From an uncultured Chloroflexota bacterium (GTDB taxonomy: Bacteria; Chloroflexota; Anaerolineae; Aggregatilineales; Phototrophicaceae), in NCBI GenBank assembly GCA_937988705.1, contig CALKIA010000244.1, positions 1-12,173 of the forward strand: DNA of 12,173 nucleotides, read 5' to 3'. How positions within the stretch are numbered: position 1 is the stretch's first letter; every line of letters starts with the position of its first letter. The notes under the pieces were generated by a model. That model was given only the letters and a program-made list of their open reading frames with translations. It was not told where the DNA came from and ran no database searches. Shown here piece by piece: positions 7,606 through 12,173 of the stretch. The position numbers were made by a program, and so were the translations under genes.

Positions 7606-8237
7606 ACCTGTATAACCTCGTCCCGATGGTCGTGGAGCAAACCAGCCACGGCGAACGCGCATTTGACATCTACTCGCTGCTGCTCAAAGAGCGCATGATT
7701 ATCCTCGGCTCGGAGATCAATGCGCCGGTTGCGAACCTGATCGTCGCGCAGCTGCTGTACCTCAATCGTGAAGACCCGGAACGTCCGATCCAGATGTACA
7801 TTCATTCCCCCGGCGGCGAGGTGTACTCCGGGCTGGCGATCTACGACGCTATGCAGGAACTCAATGCGCCCGTGAGCACGACGGCGGTCGGCATGACGGC
7901 CAGCTTCGGCACGACCATCCTGATCAGCGGGGCGCATGGGCAGCGGTTCGCCCTGCCGAACGCCACGATTCACATGCACCAACCGCTCGGCGGAATGCAG
8001 GGGCAGGTGACCGACATGATGATCGCCGCGAACGAGTTTCAGCGCCTGAAAACGCGCCTGCTCGACATCTTCCAGCAGCATACCGGGCAAGATCGCAACA
8101 TGCTGGAGCGCGACATGGAGCGCGATACCTACCTCGACGCGGCGAAAGCGGTCGAGTACGGCTTGATCGATGGAGTGGTGAAAAAGACGCCGCCGCCCAT
8201 GCTCAACGGTCAAGCGAATGGGTATCTGCGACCGTAA
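7602..8237 (+). CDS. clpP: ATP-dependent Clp protease proteolytic subunit
   Basis: A 211-residue ClpP, the serine peptidase subunit that forms the barrel used by ClpX/ClpA/ClpC unfoldases in the cytoplasm. The catalytic triad is complete: Ser101 in 'GMTASFG', His126 in 'IHMHQPLGG' and Asp175 in 'ERDTYL'. All three sit exactly four positions after E. coli mature numbering (Ser97, His122, Asp171), so spacing is unaltered. The substrate-path motif IHSPGG (67-72) is present. AGAGGA lies 7 nt before the ATG, inside the sigma gene, and the ATG overlaps the sigma stop codon. No unfoldase gene is in the window; clpX often follows clpP in other bacteria, but here a repeat and a terminator do. The tail after about 195 is short and Pro/Gly-rich. 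It could be the only ClpP or one of several paralogues; the window does not say. Confidence 0.95.
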   Translation: MNLYNLVPMVVEQTSHGERAFDIYSLLLKERMIILGSEINAPVANLIVAQLLYLNREDPERPIQMYIHSPGGEVYSGLAIYDAMQELNAPVSTTAVGMTASFGTTILISGAHGQRFALPNATIHMHQPLGGMQGQVTDMMIAANEFQRLKTRLLDIFQQHTGQDRNMLERDMERDTYLDAAKAVEYGLIDGVVKKTPPPMLNGQANGYLRP

Positions 8238-8360
8238 GGGTCATCCCTTAAACCTCACCCCCAGTCCCTCCCCGAATTCAGGGAGGGGAGCCAATATTCC
8301 GCGCACTGTCTCCCCTCTCCCCGCTTGCGTGGGAGAGGGGTTGGGGGTGAGGGGTTTTTT
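8235..8360 (+). terminator. Probable transcription terminator after clpP, formed by repeat DNA
   Basis: Directly at the clpP stop, TAAGGG (8235-8240) and CCCTTA (8245-8250) form a 6-bp hairpin with loop TCAT. The outer stem of the following repeat ends at 8352 and is followed by GG and six T residues (8355-8360). A GC-rich stem plus T-tract should stop transcription of the sigma-clpP operon. The repeat seems to have been recruited as the terminator (inference). Confidence 0.5.
8251..8354. repeat. Compound palindromic intergenic repeat, copy 2
   Basis: The outer arms CCTCACCCCCA (8253-8263) and TGGGGGTGAGG (8342-8352) pair perfectly over 11 bp. Inside are CCCTCCC (8266-8272) with GGGAGGG (8281-8287), and CCCCTCTCCC (8312-8321) with GGGAGAGGGG (8331-8340). 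The layout matches copy 1 at 763-854. The middle part, from GAATTC through AGGGGAGCCA to the ATTCC region (8275-8302), closely matches 9926-9956. Confidence 0.8.
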
Positions 8361-8390
8361 GAACACTCTCATGCCTCGTCCTCCGAGACC

Positions 8391-8413
8391 GGACAGCGCC
8401 TGCGCTGTCTCTA
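8391..8413. repeat. Short hairpin repeat with CTCTACG tail, copy 2
   Basis: GACAGCGC (8392-8399), a CT centre and GCGCTGTC (8402-8409) form a perfect 8-bp stem followed by TCTACG. It shares the layout, but not the stem sequence, of 5056-5081. This implies compensatory divergence or independent stem families. Confidence 0.6.
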
Positions 8414-8458
8414 CGATCTCCGTATTCATAGGTTAAGCGTATCCCAGTTATCTCCGAC

Positions 8459-8505
8459 TTTTGGCGGATATTTGGCGCTGCATAGAACAAAATGCGCTCA
8501 TATCC
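8459..8505. promoter_or_regulatory. Inverted and direct repeats upstream of the MFS gene
   Basis: GGATAT (8466-8471) and ATATCC (8500-8505) bracket a second, imperfect pair, GCtGCAT (8476-8482) with ATGCGC (8492-8497). In addition, TTTGGCG occurs twice 11 bp apart, at 8460-8466 and 8471-8477, about one helical turn. Either could bind a regulator of the exporter. No convincing promoter boxes were found here. Confidence 0.3.
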
Positions 8506-8531
8506 GTAATACCAAGCATCAGGCACATGTC

Positions 8532-8537
8532 GGGGGA
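8532..8537 (+). promoter_or_regulatory. Ribosome-binding site fixing the MFS gene start
   Basis: GGGGGA is followed by 4 nt and ATG 8542. The upstream in-frame ATG 8527 and start codon 8461 have nothing comparable. Confidence 0.5.
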
Positions 8538-8541
8538 ATCA

Positions 8542-9900
8542 ATGGACGCCACACGCAAGCTGAGGACGTTTTACACGCTCATCCTTACGCAGACGTTTTC
8601 ACTGATCGGGTCGCGTATGACCGATCTCGCGCTGAGCATCTACATTTACAACCAAACAGGCGATGTCACGCCGCTGGCGCTGGTCGCGGTGTTCGCCGTT
8701 TTGCCGCAGGTCATCGGGGCGAGCTTCGCGGGCGTGCTGGCGGATCGTTGGGATCGGCGCTATGTGCTGATGATCTCGGATGCAGGGCAGGCGCTTGGCA
8801 CGATCATCCTGCTGATCAGCTTCCTGTCGGGCGGCTTCCAGCTCTGGCATCTGTATGTGATCGCGTTTATCAAGGCGTGGTTTGGTGTCTTCCAATCGCC
8901 CGCGTTCACCGCGTCAGTGACCATGCTCGTACCGGATGACCAGCGTGAACGCGCGAATGCTTTGCAAATGGTCACCGGGCCGCTGGCGGGCGTGATCGCC
9001 CCGGCGCTCACGGGCGCGCTGTACGCCGTGGTCGGCCTCAACGGGATCATCGGCCTCGATCTCTTGACGTTTGTTGCCGCGGTCGGGGTGGTGGCGTTCG
9101 TCCGCATTCCGCGCCCCACGCAAACCGCCATCGGCAAGCAGATGCAGGGTTCAGTCTGGAAGGAGATGATCGGCGGGCTGAAATACCTGTGGTCGTGGCG
9201 CAGCCTGTTCGTGATCGCGCTGCAAATGTCACTGGTCAATTTCCTGTTCGCGGGCGCATCAATGCTGTTCACACCCTATTTGCTGGCGCGCACGGGCAGT
9301 GAAGCGACCATGGGGCTGCTGCTGGCCGTCAGCGATTTCGGCATGATCGTCGGCGCGATCATCATCGGCGCATGGGGCGGCACGCGGCCGCGCATCCATA
9401 CGATCATGGGGGGCATTATTGTGAGCAGCCTGTTCTTGATCGGCCTAGGGACAGCGCAAACACCCCTCGCCCTCGGCGTGAGTGTGGTATTGATGACGCT
9501 GCCCGCGCCCATGATCAACGCGGCCGCTATGTCGCTGATGCAGGCCAAAGTCCCGCCGGACATTCAAGGGCGCGTGTTCGCTGCGCTGGGCCAGATGAGC
9601 ATGCTGCTCATGCCGCTGGCCTACCTGCTGATCGGGCCAGTGGTCGACACCGTCTTCGAACCCGCGGTCGCTGCGCCGGGCTGGGAACGAGTCGCGCCCT
9701 TGGTCGGTAATCAAGCAGGCGCCGGTATGGGCTTGATCATGGTGCTGGCGGGTGGGGGTCTGCTGATTACAACGGCGCTGGTGTATGCGCTGCCACGCGT
9801 GCGCCATGTCGAGAGTGAGCGTCCGGATTACCTCCCCGAAACCGAGGCGGACGCCGCGAAGGTCACAACGAAGGAATTGCACGTGATCGGCGCGGACTAA
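8542..9900 (+). CDS. MFS transporter, DHA3/EntS-like exporter
   Basis: A 452-residue inner-membrane protein with about 12 hydrophobic helices, consistent with a major facilitator superfamily efflux carrier. The loop between helices 2 and 3 carries the MFS motif A as GVLADRWDRR (64-73). The second half has 'VPPDIQGRVFAALGQ', which resembles the matching loop seen in DHA3-type (macrolide/enterobactin-like) exporters. The likely role is proton-driven export of small molecules; the substrate cannot be read from sequence. I place the start at ATG 8542, just before the short cytoplasmic N-terminus 'MDATRKLRTFYTLILTQTF'. About 40 residues after the last helix form a charged, probably cytoplasmic tail. 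It stands alone between two repeat regions with no adjacent regulator gene. Confidence 0.88.
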   Translation: MDATRKLRTFYTLILTQTFSLIGSRMTDLALSIYIYNQTGDVTPLALVAVFAVLPQVIGASFAGVLADRWDRRYVLMISDAGQALGTIILLISFLSGGFQLWHLYVIAFIKAWFGVFQSPAFTASVTMLVPDDQRERANALQMVTGPLAGVIAPALTGALYAVVGLNGIIGLDLLTFVAAVGVVAFVRIPRPTQTAIGKQMQGSVWKEMIGGLKYLWSWRSLFVIALQMSLVNFLFAGASMLFTPYLLARTGSEATMGLLLAVSDFGMIVGAIIIGAWGGTRPRIHTIMGGIIVSSLFLIGLGTAQTPLALGVSVVLMTLPAPMINAAAMSLMQAKVPPDIQGRVFAALGQMSMLLMPLAYLLIGPVVDTVFEPAVAAPGWERVAPLVGNQAGAGMGLIMVLAGGGLLITTALVYALPRVRHVESERPDYLPETEADAAKVTTKELHVIGAD

Positions 9901-9913
9901 CAGACGGTCGGTC

Positions 9914-9957
9914 AAACCCCTCCCGGAATTCCGGGAGGGGAGCCAGATTCCCCGCGT
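9914..9957. repeat. Palindromic repeat, copy 3, with a perfect 24-bp palindrome
   Basis: CCCCTCCCGGAA (9917-9928) is mirrored exactly by TTCCGGGAGGGG (9929-9940), giving a 24-bp perfect palindrome. The continuation AGCCAGATTCCCCGCG matches the inner part of copy 2, near 8289-8304. No outer CCTCACCCC arms are present, so this is a partial copy. No T-tract follows, so it is a poor terminator for the MFS gene. Confidence 0.75.
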
Positions 9958-9975
9958 GGACCTCGTCCCTACAAA
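9958..9975. repeat. Short hairpin repeat with CCTACAAA tail, copy 3
   Basis: GGAC-CTC-GTCC (9958-9968) is followed by CTACAAA, in the same arrangement as 5056-5081. It directly abuts the palindromic repeat, as copy 2 of this family lies about 30 bp after a palindromic repeat. Confidence 0.5.
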
Positions 9976-10024
9976 AACGCCCGGTCTTCCGCTATCATTG
10001 CTCCTCTAATTGAGACTTGGGCTC

Positions 10025-10030
10025 AGGTGG
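10025..10030 (+). promoter_or_regulatory. Ribosome-binding site fixing the ABC permease start
   Basis: AGGTGG lies 4 nt before ATG 10035, favouring it over the in-frame TTG at 10017. A weak -10-like TATCAT is at 9993-9998 with no good -35. Confidence 0.55.
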
Positions 10031-10034
10031 CAGC

Positions 10035-10880
10035 ATGGATATTTTGCAGCAGCTTCTCATTGACCCGCTCATGCTCCCGTTTATGCAGCGGGCCATGCTG
10101 GCGGTCATCTTGATCGGCGTGGTCAGCGGGGTGATGGGCGCCTTCGTCGTCACGCGTGGCATGGCCTTCCTCGGCGATGCGCTCGCCCACACCATTCTGC
10201 CGGGCGTTGCCATCGGCTACCTCGCCAGCAACGGCGATCCGGGCTGGGTGCTGATCGGCGGGTTGGGCGCGGGCGTGCTCTCCGCCATCGGGATTGGCTG
10301 GCTGACACGCGGCGGCAAATTGAGCGAAGATACCGCCATCGGCGTGATCTTCGCGGGGGCGCTGGCGCTGGGTATTGCGCTGATCTCGACCGCCAACAAC
10401 TACACCGCCGATTTGACACACATCCTCATCGGCAACGTGCTGGCGGTCGGCAACGACGATCTGCTGTTGATCGCGGGCATCGGCTTGATCGTGATCGTGG
10501 CGGTTATCTTCCTCTATAAAGAATTTCTGATCATCTCGTTTGATCCGACGCTCTCACATACCCTGCGCTTGCCGGGCGAACCACTGCGCATCGCGCTGCT
10601 GATTCTGCTGGCGCTCACCGTCGTGATCAGCTTGCGAGCGGTGGGCGTGGCGATGGTCGCGGCGATGCTGGTGACGCCCGCCGCGGCGGCGCGCTTCTGG
10701 GTCAAACGGCTGTGGCACATGATGATCCTCGCGGCAGCCATCGGCGCGCTGGGCGGGGTGATCGGCATGTATCTCGCCTGGCACATCAACGGAATTGCCC
10801 CGAGTGCGACCATCGTCCTCACCCTGACGGGGATCTTTATCCTATCCTACGTAGGGAAAGCAGTGCTTTCCCGGCGCTGA
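10035..10880 (+). CDS. Metal-type ABC transporter permease (ZnuB/TroC/MntB family)
   Basis: A 281-residue multi-span inner-membrane protein. The family signature region is clear: 'GVVSGVMGAFVVTRGMAFLG' (28-47) followed by DALAHTILPGVAIGYL, typical of ABC-3 permeases that import zinc, manganese or iron. About eight to nine hydrophobic segments follow, and the length is normal for the family (about 260-300). Such permeases need an ATPase and a periplasmic or lipoprotein metal binder, normally encoded beside them. Neither is present on either side here, so the partners must lie elsewhere or the operon has been split. No Fur/Zur/MntR box was recognised upstream. Which metal is carried cannot be decided. 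The stop is followed after 33 bp by the long inverted repeat at 10914-11007. Confidence 0.9.
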   Translation: MDILQQLLIDPLMLPFMQRAMLAVILIGVVSGVMGAFVVTRGMAFLGDALAHTILPGVAIGYLASNGDPGWVLIGGLGAGVLSAIGIGWLTRGGKLSEDTAIGVIFAGALALGIALISTANNYTADLTHILIGNVLAVGNDDLLLIAGIGLIVIVAVIFLYKEFLIISFDPTLSHTLRLPGEPLRIALLILLALTVVISLRAVGVAMVAAMLVTPAAAARFWVKRLWHMMILAAAIGALGGVIGMYLAWHINGIAPSATIVLTLTGIFILSYVGKAVLSRR

Positions 10881-10913
10881 TTTCGCGTTACACTCAAGCA
10901 AGATTTCGAAAAT

Positions 10914-11007
10914 AATCCCGGACCGCGCCCCATGGGGGCGTCGGGGAATATTCTGTGTTCAGCTTTGCGCACAGATGTAACCCGCCGTAGGGGTGTGGTC
11001 CGGGATT
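10914..11007 (+). ncRNA. Candidate structured RNA leader with long-range 18-bp helix and competing hairpin
   Basis: AATCCCGGACCGCGCCCC (10914-10931) can pair along its full length with GGGGTGTGGTCCGGGATT (10990-11007), using two G-U wobbles that exist only in plus-strand RNA. The outer 11 pairs are perfect at DNA level. The segment CGCCCC (10926-10931) can instead form a local hairpin with GGGGCG (10935-10940) over loop ATG. Inside the closed element TCTGTG (10952-10957) pairs with CACAGA (10970-10975), and ACCC (10980-10983) can pair with GGGT (10991-10994). The ribosome site of the LysM gene begins only 14 nt after the element. It matches no riboswitch class I know. A promoter-like TTACAC-17-AATAAT (10888-10916) would start RNA near 10923 and remove part of the 5' arm, which argues against a simple leader. 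It could also be the 3' end of the permease transcript. Confidence 0.4.
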
Positions 11008-11020
11008 GCCGCTAGATGAT

Positions 11021-11024
11021 GGAG
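11021..11024 (+). promoter_or_regulatory. Ribosome-binding site fixing the LysM gene start
   Basis: GGAG is only 1 nt from the upstream ATG 11026, but 7 nt from ATG 11032. The second ATG is therefore the better start; the protein differs by two residues. Confidence 0.6.
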
Positions 11025-11031
11025 CATGAGG

Positions 11032-12087
11032 ATGCGTTGGTTTCGTTTGCTTTTGATCGGGCTGGTCGCGCTGCTGGCGATGACCCTTACGACGTCCGCC
11101 CAGGACGGTAACTTGCTGCAAGATCCGGGCTTTGAAGGATCGTATGTCGCGCGTGGTCGCCCGGACTTGAACACCGCCGCGCCGTGGGGCTTGTGGTCAG
11201 TGGACAGCCCGCGCAATTACGAGTGGCAAAACCGCTCGGATCGGTTGTTCGCGTTCCCGCACCCTGCGCCGCCGGAAGTCCATGGCGGTACGAAGTCGCA
11301 GAACCTGAACGGCGGCTATGTCACCTTTACGGCGGCCGTCTACCAGACGGTGAGCGTGCCGAATCGCGCGAACGTGGTCGGCAGCGCGTGGGCCTGGGTG
11401 CACACCTGCAACATCGCCAAAGATGCGAATGGCAACTTCATCGCGGATAACTGCGCCTCGGCGGTTGAGTCGGGCGTGTACGTGCGGGTGGGTATTGACC
11501 CGAACGGCGGCACGAATCCGTATGATCCGGCCGTCGTGTGGTCGAACAATATTCAGCCACACCAACGTTGGGAACAGGCGACCGTGACCGCCACCGCCAG
11601 CGCGACGACCGTCACCTTCTTCATTTTTGTGACGCAAGCGTGGCCAGCCGATATCAACCGCGCGTACTTTGACGATGCCTCGCTCACCGTGGGCGGCGCA
11701 GGCGGTTCGGCAGCACCGGTTCCCGGCGTCCCGACCGCTGTCCCGACTCCGGCGACCGCCTCGTTCGTCGTAGCCCAGCCGCCGCAGGCCGATGGCTCGA
11801 TCCGCCACTTGATCATGCCGGGCGACACGATGGCCGCCATCGCCTACGCCTATGGCGTGAGCATTGACGAGATCATGGCGCTCAATCCGTCGCTGCGCAG
11901 TCCGCGCTTCATCTCGGTTGGGCAGTTTCTGGTCATTGAGGAAGCCGATGCGGAAGGGAGCGCGACCACTGGCGGCGCGGCGGGTGGCGCCCCGCGGCCA
12001 ACGATCAGTGACGAGGAACTGCTGCGCGGCGCGGATGGTTATTTGAATGGCGCGCCGGGGCCAACTCCGGTCGGCATGTCGCAGTAG
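11032..12087 (+). CDS. Secreted LysM-domain protein with N-terminal beta-sandwich module
   Basis: A 351-residue predicted extracellular protein. Residues 1-24 are a signal peptide (MRWFRLL, a hydrophobic core, then TTSAQDG). The module at about 27-220 begins 'NLLQDPGFEG' and ends 'NRAYFDDASLTV', as in carbohydrate-binding-like, galactose-binding-fold modules. It contains Cys126 and Cys141, which could form a disulfide. A Gly/Ala/Pro/Thr linker (221-255) leads to one LysM domain (about 257-303: 'MPGDTMAAIAYAYGVSIDEI'...'SVGQFLVIEE'), which binds N-acetylglucosamine-containing polymers such as peptidoglycan. The C-terminal 45 residues are low-complexity with a short acidic patch. No hydrolase domain is present, so it is probably a wall-anchored binding protein, not an enzyme (inference). 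The gene follows the structured element at 10914-11007 and appears to be monocistronic. Confidence 0.87.
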   Translation: MRWFRLLLIGLVALLAMTLTTSAQDGNLLQDPGFEGSYVARGRPDLNTAAPWGLWSVDSPRNYEWQNRSDRLFAFPHPAPPEVHGGTKSQNLNGGYVTFTAAVYQTVSVPNRANVVGSAWAWVHTCNIAKDANGNFIADNCASAVESGVYVRVGIDPNGGTNPYDPAVVWSNNIQPHQRWEQATVTATASATTVTFFIFVTQAWPADINRAYFDDASLTVGGAGGSAAPVPGVPTAVPTPATASFVVAQPPQADGSIRHLIMPGDTMAAIAYAYGVSIDEIMALNPSLRSPRFISVGQFLVIEEADAEGSATTGGAAGGAPRPTISDEELLRGADGYLNGAPGPTPVGMSQ

Positions 12088-12092
12088 GACAG

Positions 12093-12115
12093 CCTCACCC
12101 CTCAATCCCCTCTCC
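12093..12115. repeat. Partial palindromic repeat, copy 4 (left arm only)
   Basis: CCTCACCCCTCAATCCCC and then TCTCC follow 5 nt after the LysM stop and match the left arms of copies 1 and 2. The GGAGAGGGG and GGGGTGAGG right arms are not found before the window ends, so this copy is truncated or degenerate. Nothing else is recognisable in 12116-12173. Confidence 0.5.
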
Positions 12116-12173
12116 GTAGGGTTGAAGGCGGGACAGTTTTAATATTGAGCAGCATTAAGGCGCTGGTCTGAGG

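Noticed and set aside
8218..8436. Short open frames across the 8.25-8.43 kb repeat on both strands
   Set aside because: Their products are translations of the palindromic repeat (LTPSPSP..GRG and reverse), seen wherever the repeat occurs, so they are not genes.
8461..8541. Longer MFS start at 8461 or ATG 8527
   Set aside because: No ribosome site precedes either, and the added residues lie in the repeat-containing upstream region.
10978..10996. Resemblance of TAACCCGCCGTAGGGG to conserved twister-ribozyme bases
   Set aside because: Spacing does not fit and the other conserved segments and pseudoknot partners are missing.
10914..11007. Terminal inverted repeats of a small mobile element
   Set aside because: No target-site duplication flanks the 11-bp perfect arms, and the strand-specific G-U pairs fit RNA better.
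11197..12105. 302-residue open frame on the minus strand
   Set aside because: It is antisense to the LysM gene, Arg/His/Gly-rich and without recognisable domains.

Overview
The window is a stretch of GC-rich bacterial chromosome. It most resembles a Chloroflexota (Anaerolineae-like) genome. The clues are a giant Ser/Thr kinase-ATPase-TPR protein, a secreted protein with a 'NLLQDPGFEG'-type module plus LysM, and many dispersed palindromic intergenic repeats of the CCTCACCCC/CCCTCTCC kind. This assignment is inferred from gene style only; there is no rRNA or other marker here. Nothing points to a phage, plasmid, CRISPR array, insertion sequence or tRNA.

Layout, left to right. (1) 2-757: the 3' end of a DUF4139 protein, followed by a compound palindromic repeat and an intrinsic terminator. 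(2) 983-4423: a 1146-residue kinase/AAA/TPR signalling protein. (3) 4458-4889, minus strand: a small VOC-fold protein, convergent with the kinase. (4) 4890-5091: nested inverted repeats. (5) 5092-6072: an exported M23 (LytM-type) metallopeptidase. (6) 6095-6823, minus strand: a response regulator with a somewhat degenerate receiver. A 140-bp region separates it from a divergent two-gene operon. (7) 6964-7605 and 7602-8237: an ECF-like sigma factor and ClpP, joined by an ATGA stop/start overlap. (8) 8238-8541: repeats, a probable terminator and an inverted repeat. (9) 8542-9900: an MFS exporter. (10) 10035-10880: an orphan ZnuB/TroC-type ABC permease. (11) 10914-11007: an element able to form an 18-bp long-range RNA helix or a competing local hairpin. 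(12) 11032-12087: a secreted LysM protein. A partial repeat closes the window.

Most genes look like independent housekeeping, envelope and signalling units. The two most notable signals are the sigma factor-clpP coupling, which places a transcription factor and a protease under joint expression opposite a response regulator, and the structured element upstream of the LysM gene. Five genes have starts that are better placed internally than at the longest reading frame, because a ribosome-binding site and, where relevant, a signal peptide fit the internal start.
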